Counted from the stretch's first letter, positions 35,111-46,965 are shown. The stretch is 64,000 nucleotides of DNA from Oscheius tipulae (GCA_037178975.1 JASJZH010000004.1:6758001-6822000); one strand, 5' to 3'. Notes: generated by a model not told the origin, from the sequence alone. A program made the numbers and translations.

Positions 35111-35634
35111 ATGTCTTACGATTTGGCCACAGCCGAGAAGGCTGCCTATGCCCCGTTCTTCGGCTACATGGGAGCCGCTTCTGCCCAAATCTTCACCGTC
35201 CTCGGAGCTGCCTACGGAACAGCCAAGTCTGCCGTCGGAATCTGCTCCATGGGCGTCATGCGTCCTGAGCTGATCATGAAGTCCGTCATCCCCGTCATTA
35301 TGGTTTTGTTTTTGTATTTCATCAGTCAAATTGGTTCCAGGCTGGTATCATTGGTATCTACGGTCTTGTAGTAGCTATGGTCCTAAAGGGAAAGGTCAGC
35401 GCCAGTTCAGAGGGATACAATCTGAACAAGGGATTCGCCCATTTGGCAGCTGGACTCACCTGTGGTCTTTGCGGCCTGGGAGCCGGATACGCCATTGGAA
35501 TTGTCGGAGATGCCGGAGTTCGTGGAACAGCTCAACAACCTCGTCTCTTCGTCGGAATGATCCTCATTCTTATTTTCTCCGAAGTCTTGGGACTTTACGG
35601 AATGATTGTTGCCCTCATTCTCGGAACCTCCTAA
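35111..35634 (+). CDS. V-ATPase proteolipid subunit c
   Basis: Two exons, 35111-35302 and 35341-35634, give 161 residues, the normal length. The protein has four TM helices and family blocks [40 protein letters not shown] and [20 protein letters not shown]. The proton-binding glutamate of the last helix is present ([19 protein letters not shown]). This subunit forms the rotating c-ring of the V0 sector. It is the first gene of a likely two-gene operon with subunit C 181 bases downstream, as in C. elegans vha-3/vha-11. The ATG directly follows TTTTAGGT, consistent with spliced-leader addition. Confidence 0.97.
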
Positions 35635-35815
35635 ATATCCTTTCGTGATTCGAACATTTTTCACTTCCAGTATTTCTCATTCCTTTCTTCTCTTTGTTAG
35701 GCTCATAGACCCATTCACTTCATCCTTCATCCAAATATCCTCCTAGGAGGACATCTTCTTCTTCTTTTAACTTCTTGTCGTTTATTGTAAAGAGAAAAAT
35801 AAAAAATTTTAGGTG
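35635..35815 (+). promoter_or_regulatory. Intercistronic region of the V-ATPase operon
   Basis: 181 bases between stop and start. It is rich in T and CT runs, has AATAAAAAATTTTAG just before the second ATG, and ends in an acceptor three bases upstream of it. Spacing and U-richness fit nematode operon processing with SL2-type trans-splicing. Confidence 0.6.
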
Positions 35816-37399
35816 ATGACTACCACCTCCGGGGAGTACTGGCTCATCTCCGTGCCCGGCGAGAAGGGAACCAGTGATGCCTGGGAGAAGCTCAATCGCG
35901 GTACCGGAAATCTGGCTGTCAACTCCAAATTCGCCGTCCCGGATCTCAAGGTACTCTATTTTCCTATTACAAACGAAGGAAATTCAGGTAGGAACTCTCG
36001 ATCAGCTCGTCGGACTGTCCGATGACCTCACAAAGCTGGACACGACGGCCGAAGGGTTAGTTCATATCTTTGATCAATATTTTTTGCAGCATTCTGTCAA
36101 AAAAAGCTCGATTAATGAATTTTTTTTTCCAATTTACGCGAATCTGAACTTTTTTTAACCCCCGTCGTTTCTTTTTCAAAGTATACGTTTTGAGAGTGAC
36201 GAGGAAACTAGTGCAATACTTTGGTGAGGTGCTCGAGGACGACAAGAGCAAGCTCTACGAGAATTTGGTCATCGGCAACAGTATGTCGTCGTTATTTGCC
36301 TTGTTTATCTCAACATTTAGAGGACATGAAGAGCTACGTGACTAAATTTCAATGGGAAGGAGCCAAATATCCGCTGAAACAGTCGCTGAAGGTCCTGACC
36401 GAGATTATGGGCAAGCAGGTCACGCAAATCGACAATGACCTCAAGTCCAAGTCCATTTCCTACAACAACTTGAAGAACAATCTCAATCAAATTGACAGAA
36501 AAGCCACGTATGTTTTCCTTCTATTCGTCTTCATAAAAAAATTTTCAAGAGGATCCCTGGTGACGAAAGATCTAGCCGATGTGGTCAAAGCCGAGGACTT
36601 TGTCTTGAATTCCGAATATCTCCAAACCCTCATGGTCGTAGTTCCCAGGTGAGTCAACACTTATTGTTTCTTCTGTTTCGGTTATCTATTAACTGCTTCA
36701 GTTTGTAGAGTCAACGCCAAGGAATGGGAGATGAAATATTCGTCATTCACCGCAATGGTCGTGCCGGGATCCAGCAGACTGATCACCGAGGAGGGAGAAC
36801 ACGCTCTGTACTCCGTCACCTTGTTCAAGAAGGTCATCGAAGAATTCAAGCAGCTGGCCAGAGAGAACAAGTGAGTTTTCTACTCCTTTGTGTTTCCCAA
36901 TTAAATGTTGAGCGAAGAAAAGAATGTTCCCTTTTCAGATTCATCGTGCGCGATTTCGTCTACGACGAGGAATCGCTGAAGGCAGGAAAGAGCGAGCGAG
37001 ACAAGCTCGTAGCCGAGAAACAGAAACAGTATGCTCCCCTGATCCGATGGCTGAAAATCAACTTTGGCGAAATCTTCGCCGCCTATATCCACATCAAAGC
37101 CCTCCGAGTGTTCGTTGAATCCGTCCTAAGGTGCTTTTTTCATGTTTACTATTCACAAAAAAACCTTCAGATACGGTCTTCCGGTCAATTTCCAAGCAGC
37201 CGTCGTCGAACCGACAAAAGGAGCCCAAAAGAAGCTGCGAGGCGAGTTGCACAAACTCTACATCCATCTAGACGGATCGGCTGCGGGTCCTATCGACAGC
37301 TTCGAAGATTCACCTGCTCTGATGTCACTCGGAGTCAACGAGTACTATCCCTACGTCTTCTTCAAGCTGAACCTCGACTTTTTCGAGAAGAAAAACTAG
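35816..37399 (+). CDS. vha-11: V-ATPase subunit C
   Basis: Eight exons, from 35816-35950 to 37171-37399, give 385 residues, close to other animal subunit C proteins. Family blocks occur in order: [97 protein letters not shown] and [20 protein letters not shown]. Subunit C holds the peripheral stalk to the V1 head and leaves when V1 and V0 separate. Placement directly behind the proteolipid gene suggests co-transcription, giving matched supply of V1 and V0 parts. Confidence 0.97.
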
Positions 37400-37646
37400 T
37401 TTATGCGTAGAAAACCCTGTACCATTCCATACATTCCGTGAAAAATGTGATGTGTAGCATATATTTAACAGAAAGTATAGTCATTTGCAGTGATGACGAT
37501 TAGAGAACTACTGTGTACATTTTACCACTCTTCACTTCTTTCCCCCGTCCCTTTTGTCTCTTTTGTTAATTTTAAGAAGAGTTTTATGAGCAGAATTTAT
37601 AGCAAACGTAGTTTATTTCTCCTTTTTCTGGAGGTGGGAAAGTTGT

Positions 37647-38287
37647 CTAAAGCTTGGAGAAGTTGCTGGTGGCTTGGACGCCCGAGTTGATAGCAACACT
37701 GGAGAGCGGCGCGTCGAACCCGACAGCACCTTCCGGAATGACTCCTTGATCGGCTTGTTCGCGAGTATTGAGAACGACTCCTCGATAGGGCTGATTGTGG
37801 AAGAAGACGGCGTCTTCGCGATTCGGCTGCATCAGATGACAAACTTGGGCCAATGTGGCCGGATCCCAAACCATGTGCTGTGTCCGTTCCCTTTCCTCCT
37901 TCCTCGTCGCCTCATCCAAATGACCAGTTCGAAGGGGATGGACAGCAAATGGCGACGAATCACCTTCTTCCTTAAGCTTCTTGGCCCTATCAACCTTCAT
38001 CTGATCCAGAATTTCGCGACATTTACGTCTGTAGTAGCAGCGAATGAGACAGAGATTGACGCAGCCAACCACTAGAATCACGGAGATGAAGACCGAATAT
38101 ATCACCATGTACATGTATACAGAATTCGTCTGCACATCTATACTTTGCTCGATAGAGTTTGTTTCAGGGAAAACTCACATTTACCCTTTTGGTCGAAGAC
38201 GTATCCTCTCGTGTCAATGCTGTGAGTGTCTTCCTCCAAGGCGAAAAGACCCGTCGTTAGGACGAATAGTAGAAGACTGGCAGACAT
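37647..38287 (-). CDS. Single-pass membrane protein, unknown
   Basis: Two exons, 38287-38185 and 38137-37647, give 197 residues. A signal peptide (MSASLLLFVLTTGLFA) precedes a short acidic lumenal part and one TM helix (VIYSVFISVILVVGCVNLCL). A cytosolic tail of about 120 residues starts with basic and cysteine residues (RCYYRRKC) and runs through a Lys/Glu region to GFDAPLSSVAINSGVQATSN. AATAAA lies just past the stop, near 37608. It has type I topology and no recognised domain. It is convergent with the V-ATPase operon, and the two stops are about 250 bases apart. Confidence 0.7.
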
Positions 38288-38689
38288 CTTTTTCGCACGA
38301 ATAACTCAACCTTGGACCTAATTACTTGGGGTTTTTTTTAAACTTTGAAGAACGAACAAACTTTAGTAATACTTCGGCTGGTGGCCCCGTTCATTTCAAC
38401 AGGTTTTCGCGAGCTTTTTCTTTTTGGCGGATTTTTAACTTTCTTCAAGATTTTGATATTTCTCCTTGTACTTCATCATTTTCTGCCGGAATCTGACGTT
38501 TTCTCCCTCCAAATTATTGTTTCAAGGCAAAATAGAGTAAGCAGTAAGCGATTCCAACAAAAATGATGAAGAACAATGGGGTATATCAAAAACCGTCAAG
38601 AATATTCAAAAATCCGCCAAAAAAAACTTGAACTAGGAAGCTCTATAACGTATAGAACAACATAATCTCGACCATCACGAGATACGTAG

Positions 38690-39064
38690 AAGCATTCAAC
38701 GGCGTAAAACAAGTCGGTTTTTGTTGCTCCGAGCTCGGATTCGACACCTTTTGAGTTAAAACTCCAAAGGGATTTTCGATTGGATTACAATCGAGAGAGC
38801 AATCCGGCCAGTCGTATTGATATCATTAGCAGCCATCCCCTGCATTGTTCCATTGCTTGCGTGAAACGGGGCATTGTCTTGAACGAGCGAGTATCCATTT
38901 CCCTGGGGCGTACCCAGGAATGGAAGAAGGTGTTGAGCCAGAATCTGCTGATAAGCTGACCATTCAGTCAATCCGTAACGAAGTAAAGATTCAGGGATTC
39001 GCCACTGTGGAACGCTGCTCAAACCATGACACCAGAGTCCATCTCCTCTAGTCCGAGAACACAA
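38690..39064 (-). mobile_element. Tc1/mariner transposase remnant
   Basis: On the minus strand, split over frames, are the diagnostic DDE-region motifs of Tc1/mariner transposases: a GVMV...AAF block, then QHLLPFLG, LVQDNAPFHAS and DWPDCSLDCNPIENPFGVL. A stop replaces the expected Trp after GVMV, and at least two frameshifts separate the blocks. No terminal repeats were identified. It is dead. Confidence 0.75.
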
Positions 39065-39317
39065 CCTGCAAAAACTAACAGAAAACCTTAGCGACTAGTC
39101 TTGTGCCATTGCGTGGCCATGTTATTCCGAGCAAAAGCCACATCTTGTGTTGTGCATTCTGTTTGCAGTTATGTGATTCTTGCACATTTTCGAGAACCAG
39201 TCGCAAGTAATCGTATTTTTATTCGTTTTGCCCCTATACGTGTTTTGCAGCTGGTTACCAAGCTCGTTGTCCTCCTCTACCCCTTTTTAGGCCTATTTGG
39301 CACCCTTCAAGTCGGTA

Positions 39318-39711
39318 ATAGTTCGGCAGGCTCCCCCCTTCAAGTCAAAAATTACGGTAGTTGCCCCCTTCGTCTAAAATCGTGTTTTTCTCATAAAATT
39401 TATTAATTTTTCCAGTTTCTAACTGCGTTTATCAAATCCAGCGTGCAAAAAGAACCCTTTAGAACATGCAAAACGTCATAAATGACAGGGAAATTAGAGA
39501 ACTGTAATTTTGAGACAAACTTCGAATAACTCGTTCTTTTCCGTAGTTTTTTCACTTTTCTTACATTCTAGGGGGTTTTTTTACACGCTGGATTCGGTAA
39601 AAGCCGTCAAAAACTGAAAAAGTTGGTAAATTTCATCAGAAAAACCTATTCTGAGCGATATTGTAAAACCGCGCCAAAAATTTAAACGAAAGGGGGCGCC
39701 TGCCGAACTAT
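39318..39711. mobile_element. Foldback MITE with TA target-site duplication
   Basis: A 394-bp element bounded by ATAGTTCGGCAGGC at the left and its inverse at the right, flanked by TA on both sides (39316-39317 and 39712-39713). The inverted match extends one step outward as GGTA/TACC. A second inner inverted pair (AATCCAGCGTG...) is visible, so the element can fold nearly end to end. It has no coding capacity. TA duplication fits mobilisation by a Tc1/mariner-type transposase. Confidence 0.8.
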
Positions 39712-39713
39712 TA

Positions 39714-40451
39714 CCACTGCTCTTGTTCGACGATACATTTCAGTTTGGTCACTTTCGGACCTTTCAGTCTTTCACTTCCTTTCAAAACCTCGTACAGTCC
39801 ATCCTCAGAAACGGAGGAAGCTGCGAGTTTTTTTCCAGATAACTTTTCCTTTCTGTATTAATCCGAACCGTTTCCTTTCCTTAGTCTCATTCAAAACTTT
39901 CAGCAGTCTTCTTTGCTCTGAGGGATCCCATTCTCTATGGAGGACAGGCATCTGGTCTTCTCGCAGTTTCTTTTCCTCCAGATAAGTTCAAGTTTTTTCG
40001 TTCTGGATGATCGTCTTTCAGCATTCTTGTTCCTCGTCACGATGTCAGGATCGCTTGGTTGCTCGACTGAACGCTCCTCTTCTTTAATTTCTCTTCAGGC
40101 CATCAAAGTTGGTTTCTGCATATTTTTTTCTTATTTTTCAATGAAAATGGCATAGTTTGTACGTCTACTGTAAGAGACCGAAGGTACTACCGTATCATAG
40201 AGCGGCAGAAAGGCTATTCTGTCCTCTAGGTGCTAGTATTGCGGAAACGAGGGTCTTTTTTCCAGAATTATGCGACTGATTGTGTTTAATTGGTTTCGTT
40301 TTCTATATCTTTTTTGATTATCATTGAGTGAATGAACTCTGGTAAGTCCAGAAACGGGTCAGCATATTTTTTTTTCTGGTACTGGAGGCAGTACGAATTT
40401 GTTCCAGACAGAAATATAGTTCATTACAGCTATCTTGCTCTCTTCTTCCGT
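39714..40451. other. Intergenic between MITE and peptide gene
   Basis: No gene that I can support. A Lys/Arg/Glu-rich minus-strand open stretch lies at about 39900-40100 without a start codon, perhaps part of a transposon. Confidence 0.4.
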
Positions 40452-40720
40452 TTAACGACCAAATATTCCACCGGTCAAATGATATGTCCTCATTGGAGAC
40501 TGTCGAAGCACGCGAGGTGGCTGTAGTTTTATTGCTGGCACTGAAAAGGTTCTTATTTCTCGGTATTAAAGTTATACAAACCTCTGAAACGTTGAGGAAG
40601 AATAGCGTCAAGTAGAGAATCATAGTCGTAATCTAGTGTAGGCTGGAGGTCAAATGCTGAAACCAATAGACAGAAAACAGCTGACAGGAGGAACAGAATT
40701 CTGACCAGTATGCTACCCAT
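40452..40720 (-). CDS. Candidate amidated neuropeptide precursor
   Basis: Two exons, 40720-40582 and 40540-40452, encode 75 residues around a 41-nt intron. The start MGSILVRILFLLSAVFCLLV is a signal peptide. The remainder is short and basic in its second half, with single arginines as possible cleavage sites (ILPQRFRVPAIKLQPPRVLR). It ends in MRTYHLTGGIFGR and the stop. A terminal Gly-Arg after Phe is the classic amidation signal, predicting a peptide ending in GGIF-amide. The ending recalls the GSIF-amide of arthropod SIFamides, but this is only a resemblance. No dibasic sites. Inferred from pattern. Confidence 0.5.
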
Positions 40721-43700
40721 TTGTGTCTCTGTAAAGGGGTTCAGGTTATAAGAAATGAGAACAAAGGCAAGAAGGGTAAGACGTCTGATGACAATAGGGA
40801 GTACTGCTTGTACTGAAGTAATATGTGAAACGCGATGCGTTGTTTCACGAGTGACTGACGTGGCAAACAATGAGACTGACGCAAGAGTAGTCAGGAAGGA
40901 TTCATATGAGGTCACTGATTGAGTGGATTTTTTGCATGTATGCGGACTACCTGTGTACCCTGTAAATACTATATCCGAACAAGAGACAGCTTTTAAGAAA
41001 ATGGTTTGAGAACACTGGAAAGAAGCATCATGTTCAAATGATTCAATCACATATTCTTTCAAAATGACAAGAGAAAGAACACGAACATACGAGAGTGCTG
41101 TCAGCTTTCGGCGTCATACAGCCAGTGAATCTTCCACAATATGCATGCGCGAGTACATGGATGAATGTCTCTCTCTGACTTTGACAAAACAACCAAAGAG
41201 GCAACTTTGGTCATTGGCATGCGTCCTCGATCTTCTAGGTTACTGAACTTGAGGTCAATAGGCAAAAAGTGTGCTTTGTGGCAGACTAAGGAATCAACGT
41301 GAGAAAGAAAATGTTAAGTGAAACATGACAGATCTTCCCCCAAAGATCAGAGATATTCACCGTAATGAGTTAAAGCGAATGGACAGAAACCACAGTTCCT
41401 TATTTATCTCGCTGAATGCAGCTGTTGGTATGGGAGTTAGTCAGGTGGAAGGTTAGCGAACGGTTTCTGATGCTTCCATTGAAGCTACGAGTTGTACGAG
41501 ATTGACTATTTTGAAAATTTTCCAGAGCAAGTTCCGAAGGTATAATAGATACAGACAGAGTTACCGTATGCCGACTAGAGTCAGAGAGGTCAGATGCGAA
41601 CTGGCTATCGAGGAAAGACCTCCCACCCCAAAAGCGAAGAGTAGTCGTTTTCTCGTTATAACAGAATTTGTTCCCTTATTCTTGAAATCCAGTCGACTCA
41701 TTTAGACTCCGCCCTCATGAAAGAGAGATCCGAGAGGAGAACGAGGAGTCAAGATTCGACCTTTCTGACGTCTCCAGGTCTATTCATCCTGGGACGAACA
41801 ACAAGAGAAACACTCCATTAGTCAATTATTATATTCTCCAAACTTCGAACAGACATAAGGAAGTTTATCTGGAATTGTTTCCAAAGATTAGCTGCAAAAT
41901 TGGATGAGCTCTTTCCTAGCTGCATGCAGCTGCAAAAGAACGATTAGTCAATCATTGGAGGGGTCTCTGTCGTAGTGTTAGAGTCAGGGTGTTCTTGATC
42001 ATTGCTGTCGCATTGAGCTCAAAAAGGATAACAGATCAACAAGGGTATATAAGAGAACTGTTCTTGAATGACCACGGGAATGACAGAAGGGTATTTAGGC
42101 ACGGGAAGCGCTCTCGTCCCCAAGACCAAAAATCCAAAGAGATGGTCTCTTTCGGTAAACAAGAAGTTTGGTTTTTGCTTTAAGCTTTGCTTTTTCCAGT
42201 GTCATGTTTATACCTTGAAAGCAGGCTCATCACAAATATGAGATGGTACGATTAGGAAAACAGACGTGGCTTCCTGGTTATTTTATCATAAACAGTCTTC
42301 TTATTCTTTGTGCTCTTTGCGAGGGAGAAATTGAGAATCCGGAATGACGTCCTGAGAGAAAGGCTACAGTTCTTGACTTAAAATCGAGACACCATGTGTC
42401 TGGTTGGAAAATCAAGATAGCTGATAGAAACTGTGACAAAGATTTCAAACCAGGATAGAAGTGTGATCTCTTAGCCCCAGCCTTCTTTTAACCCTCCTAG
42501 AGATTGGAAAAGGCTTCCTAATTTCGAGCTCCCAGATTTCGTCCAGCAGTTGCAAGTCTATTTAGACTGGAACTGAATTGAGATCAAAGCCCTTCAATTG
42601 ACGATTAATACTTCGTACAAACGGGATGGTACGTTTGCAAAGGCAAGAATGTAGAATCGATCTAGATCGCACGAAATGGGCGGCTAGAACGGAAGAATCA
42701 ATGTGTGTAGAAGAAGGTCGAATGGTATTTGGATTCTATGATAAAAGCAAACTGAAGTTCACCCTACCAAGATTGTAGTCGTCTAATGGTTCAACCTACC
42801 TTTTTTCTTTTCACGTTCATCGTCATCTCAAGTTTGTAGAAGACCTTTAAAATGTATGATTACACTTCCACTTCCTCGTTTTTGAACAGAGATCTTTTCC
42901 CTTTTTATCAGGGAAACTACACAGAAGTCAGGGTTACAGAACGAGACTAGATGGTAAACTGCAGCTGGCTGGAGACTGTTCGAGAAAGTCCGTTCACTAG
43001 GAATTCATACTAACGAGGTTGTTCTCTAATCAATCAACAACGACGAAGTAATTAAGATGGTATGGCTACGATGTTCACTACCGTAGCTTTTAAATAGCAA
43101 CACGGAACCTACAGAGCTTGCTTGTTGTGTTTCTGCTAGTCATGTTTTAAATTATAGCAGCAGATGAGTTGCTCTGCAATTGATTCACATCTCCTAATAA
43201 AAAAAAATTCAACTTATTCATATGTTGCACGTACTCTTCAATTCCAAAACACAGTAGCATTCCTATAAATCTACTTCGTTGACGAGTCCTTTCATGAGCC
43301 ACAATGGCCTATGAGCAAACTCTCCAGTTCATCTGAATTGTACTGAACAGTGAGCAAAACAACACATGTGGTTACTGATATCATATTCAAGTAATCCAGA
43401 CAAAAACGAGTCTCCTGTCCTCAAAAGAGATCCAGACTACCTACGTACTTGAATGTGCTATGAATGGAAGTAACAAGGCAGACACAAAGACGGAAAATAG
43501 GGAAGTTGATTCCTTGGACTGGGACCGTGGGAAGATGATCCAATTGAAGGTGGGGAATATATAGTTTGAGGGAGGCGGAAGAGGAAGAGGACTTTTGAAC
43601 GGAAAGTGCCTTATTCACGGTCTGATTGCTGCTTGTAAACTGCGCCAATTTTCCTACGACTAGAAGTGGGGGTTGCCACTTTAGAGACAATGGCTAGTTT

Positions 43701-44032
43701 GCAATACTATTTTTGAAAAAAAGGTCAGAGGGTTCCAGGTATAGCTGTATAACTCAATACGGTCTTTTAGTTTACAGCCGTTGGGCGTGTCAGACGAAAA
43801 CTTCGAGAGGAAACCTACAAATATTAATATTGAGATGACTGCGAGAGGAAGAACCAGCAAGGGCCACTCAAAACTATGCTAACCGTCGGAAACGATTCAT
43901 TGGAATGTCAAGCACAGAATCTGAGTGAGAATTTATCGCGTATAATAAGAAGGGGATAAGAGTAGTTTGGTTACAAAAGCAAAAATGGTCCTTTTCCACG
44001 TCAATGTCATTGGATGGGATCATCAATATCGT
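40721..44032. other. Gene-poor region
   Basis: 3.3 kb with no intact gene. Open frames near 40553-41062 and 43421-43690 on the minus strand have no recognised homology. A Copia reverse-transcriptase/RNase H scrap lies at 43887. The remainder is AT-rich and looks like decayed transposon sequence. Confidence 0.45.
43887..43988 (+). mobile_element. Ty1/Copia RNase H remnant
   Basis: One frame reads RKRFIGMSSTESE, a stop, then EFIAYNKKGIRVVWLQK. This matches the SSTEAEY-x-A ... WL core at the end of Copia RNase H, with one in-frame stop. Flanking sequence is not recognisable, so only a fragment remains. Confidence 0.45.
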
Positions 44033-44652
44033 TTAGAAACCAACAAGCGAGGATTCAATTCCGAATTCGGCAACGATTGACAGAAACCAAACTGAACAGA
44101 ATGTTAGTTTATGACTGCTGTTGACTTACTGATAACCAACTCCCAAGATGTATATGCTCGGAAAGTGGACTCTTCTTCTATGTGTGTCAATTCGATGAAG
44201 GCTAAAAACAGACACACCGACTTCTGGAATCTTGTCTTCGATTTGTGAAAATGGTAGGCTTACAATAACGGACACGGAAACGGCGAGAGCTTTTGTGAAC
44301 CGACAGGATGAATTTTCTTCATACTGAAGAGACGACTATGAGCTGAGTTAAACAAAGAGTACCTGTCCAATCAATGCTAGTACCATAATCAGGATGCTTG
44401 TGACGAGCAAGCCGGTATTCACAGCATTTCCTACCTTTACCAGATCAGGATCGATCGAAAACAGGTAGTAACGATAGGAGAGGAAGCCGATCTGGAGTAG
44501 AAGATTATTGAGGGAGACCTGACTAGCTCAGTTTTGAACTGTAATACCTTCGAAAACGGATTTAACTCATAACTTACCAGGACAGCTTGCAAGGCATTAC
44601 ATCTAGAACTCCACCAACTGATGGGTTTCGACGGTCCCTCACGCCTGTTCAT
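44033..44652 (-). CDS. Small multi-TM membrane protein, array copy A
   Basis: Five exons (44652-44578, 44491-44363, 44323-44264, 44223-44130, 44091-44033) give 138 residues in phase. The start is MNRREGPSKPISWW. Hydrophobic blocks include NTGLLVTSILIMVLALIG and FTKALAVSVSVI, then an AYTSWELVI motif and a last segment WFLSIVAEFGIE. The exon layout and the motifs VN-x-G-(L/V) and SWE-(L/V)-(V/M)-I are shared with copies B and C immediately upstream. The topology suggests about four TM helices. No known family; this looks like a lineage-specific tandem expansion. Confidence 0.6.
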
Positions 44653-44836
44653 CGCCTCTGGAAATGTAAACTTCAGGTCAAAAAGAGAGATACAGAAAAG
44701 CTAGCAACTTCGGAAACAGACCAATCCATACGACAAAGAAATTTATTGTCTCACTCATGTAAACTAAGCATTCACTCTTACTTAGCCATTATTCTTCTCG
44801 ATAGACATGACACAATACGCTAGATTCTTTGCTTGA

Positions 44837-45566
44837 TTATCCAAACTGAACTGCTGCTCTTTTCCTGGCTACTCTAATCCGTCTCCCGAGATCAATTTCT
44901 ATCCCGATTTCGGCGAGAATCGATAGAAGCCAGACTGAAAATACTGAAAATGAACCATTGAATTAAATACTTACTAATGTATAGTTCTCTCGAGACAAAT
45001 CCCGCAAAAAACTTTTCAGTATATTCGCCGAAATCGGAGGCTCCCAACAAGAGTACAGATTTCTGAATGCGTTTTATTCAAAAGCGGACGTCTGTCTTAC
45101 CATAAAAGTGACGACTACACTGAACATAAAGAAATGCTGGCTAGCATTCACGTCAAAGTTGTTTTCTGCTAGTATCTAGAATACGAAACTGTCAGAACGG
45201 CTATACTCTGGTTCTAGAACCAGGAGAGCAGATAGTTGATACTCTTTTGATTTGCTATTAAAACAAACAAGAGCATCGAAAGATAAGAAGCTGGTGAAAT
45301 GCTTGATACGATATGTTCCTGTTGAAGACAGTATGATAAAAGGACAAACCAACCTTTCCCAAGTAGAGCGAACCGCAGGTGATTATGGTTGACAGGAGTA
45401 GTCCAATGTTGACCTGGTTATGTTCGATATCCAGATTTTTTTTCGTGACCAATACGATTCGAAGTATTAGAAATAAACACTATGATCGAAATATGTTGGT
45501 TTCAAAGGAGGATAACTTACAAGAACGACAATTACTGCAAACGAGCCACCAACTCTTGGCGGTCAT
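44837..45566 (-). pseudogene. Small multi-TM membrane protein, array copy B, 5' end disrupted
   Basis: It shares exon order with copies A and C: VVLCLFLILRIVLV, then the NQVNIGLLLSTIITCGSLYL block, ENNFDVNASQHFFMFSVVV, SVLLLGASDFGEYTEKFF and WLLSILAEIGIE, ending at 44837. The ATG at 45566 gives MTAKSWWLV, like the SWW of copy A. That frame is offset by one from the rest of the first exon, because the segment is 8 bases shorter than in copy A. Either the true start lies elsewhere or the copy is broken. Downstream exons keep open frames and canonical splice sites. Confidence 0.55.
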
Positions 45567-45920
45567 TCCGACTGTTTACTACGTAAATGGCTATTTTATG
45601 CTCTAGCTGTATTCGTGCTCTATTAAAACTAGTTATTCTGTCGGAGGTCGTAGAAGGAGTAGAAAATAAAACGACGGGGCATTAGATTGGTCTGCGGTGA
45701 CGTCATGGGGAGCTGTTACTCGATCGCATACTAGGCTGGCCCATCTATTTTTAGCACCACGCATCCATCTCTGTACCCAATGACCCAAATGACTAATCGA
45801 TAACAAGGCATATCGTTTATTCCGAACAGTTTTTAATTTTGATCAGGAAGCATTCTCTGTTGCCTGCTAGTTCATACATTGAACAACGGTGGCGTACAGA
45901 GCCGCATGTAGAGTCGAGAA

Positions 45921-46681
45921 TTACTGATATCTTCTGCCATGTACAGAATATCCTGCACCGTAGCGCCGTATATCAAGCTGTCTTCCATATCTCATTTCGA
46001 ACGGTTCTTCTTGACGAATATGCTGTTTCGGGGGTCTGATTGACGTTTCCATTGCGATTTCGCAAATAATGGTAAGGCACCAGACTGAAAGAGTTGTTAA
46101 AAAAGGCCATTTGTCTTACTGATCATCACTTCCCACGAAGTGTACGTTCGCGATGTTACTTCAGCTTCACGGCTATCGGCGAAAAATAATGCCAACACCA
46201 CAAACAATGCGGCGCCTTTCTACAAATACTGTATCAAAGAAACTGAAGAGTCTCACGAATAAAGTAATTGAGAGGCTGAACCATTGGTAGCCCATGACAG
46301 CGTCTCTATCGTCGGTTGTGTATTGTTTGTACTAAAATGTATCTTTTTCATTCTTGAAATACGGAAACACTTACCTTTCCCACGGACGCTAGAATGAAAG
46401 CCAAGAGACTGGACGTAAACACCCCAATATTAACATAGTTTTGGTCAAAACTGAGATCTTCTCTTAAGAACACGAGTATGACACAAAGAAGTTGAAACAG
46501 AATCTGTTAGAATATGAACAAGATCTTGGAGCGACTTACAAGAACGAAATCCAAGGCAAAGAATCGAAGTAGCGGCGGACAATCCAGATAGACTGAAGGT
46601 ATGTTACTTCGAATTCGTTCTCCTACAATTTTAAATTTTCCTGAAGAAGATGAGAAACATACTATGGCGAAACTGAAACAT
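45921..46681 (-). CDS. Small multi-TM membrane protein, array copy C
   Basis: Six exons (46681-46663, 46622-46540, 46503-46375, 46331-46257, 46219-46120, 46084-45921) give 189 residues in phase. Hydrophobic blocks are LRFFALDFVLILFQLLCVIL, YVNIGVFTSSLLAFILASVG, YQWFSLSITLF and AALFVVLALFFA. A YTSWEVMI motif and WCLTIICEIAME follow. It has a longer basic/tyrosine-rich tail than copies A and B (RYGRQLDIRRYGAG and onward). It is probably the most complete member of the array. Function unknown; plasma-membrane location inferred. Confidence 0.62.
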
Positions 46682-46965
46682 GGATGGTGAAAGATGTTTC
46701 GCGTGCTACACACTATCGACGTCACGGGCAGCCGCTATTATTAGCTGCAGGGGTTTATTTTTGGGGATTGTTTTCAGGTTCCGTTAGAGAGAGGCACTTT
46801 GATTTGAAAACAATGTAGATATGAAACTCGTATCTTGGAGGATACTAGTGCTCTTGGGTTCTTCGAGCCTCTCCACCTTCTCCACCCGTTCAACTTTGTT
46901 TAAATGAATTGGCCTCCTTGGAGCTTATTACAGGAAGTCACAAAGATTCTTCGCAGAAACGGAAA

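Noticed and set aside
39900-40100. Charged minus-strand open stretch as a transposase N-terminus
   Set aside because: No start codon and no helix-turn-helix motif that I can recognise; left as unassigned.
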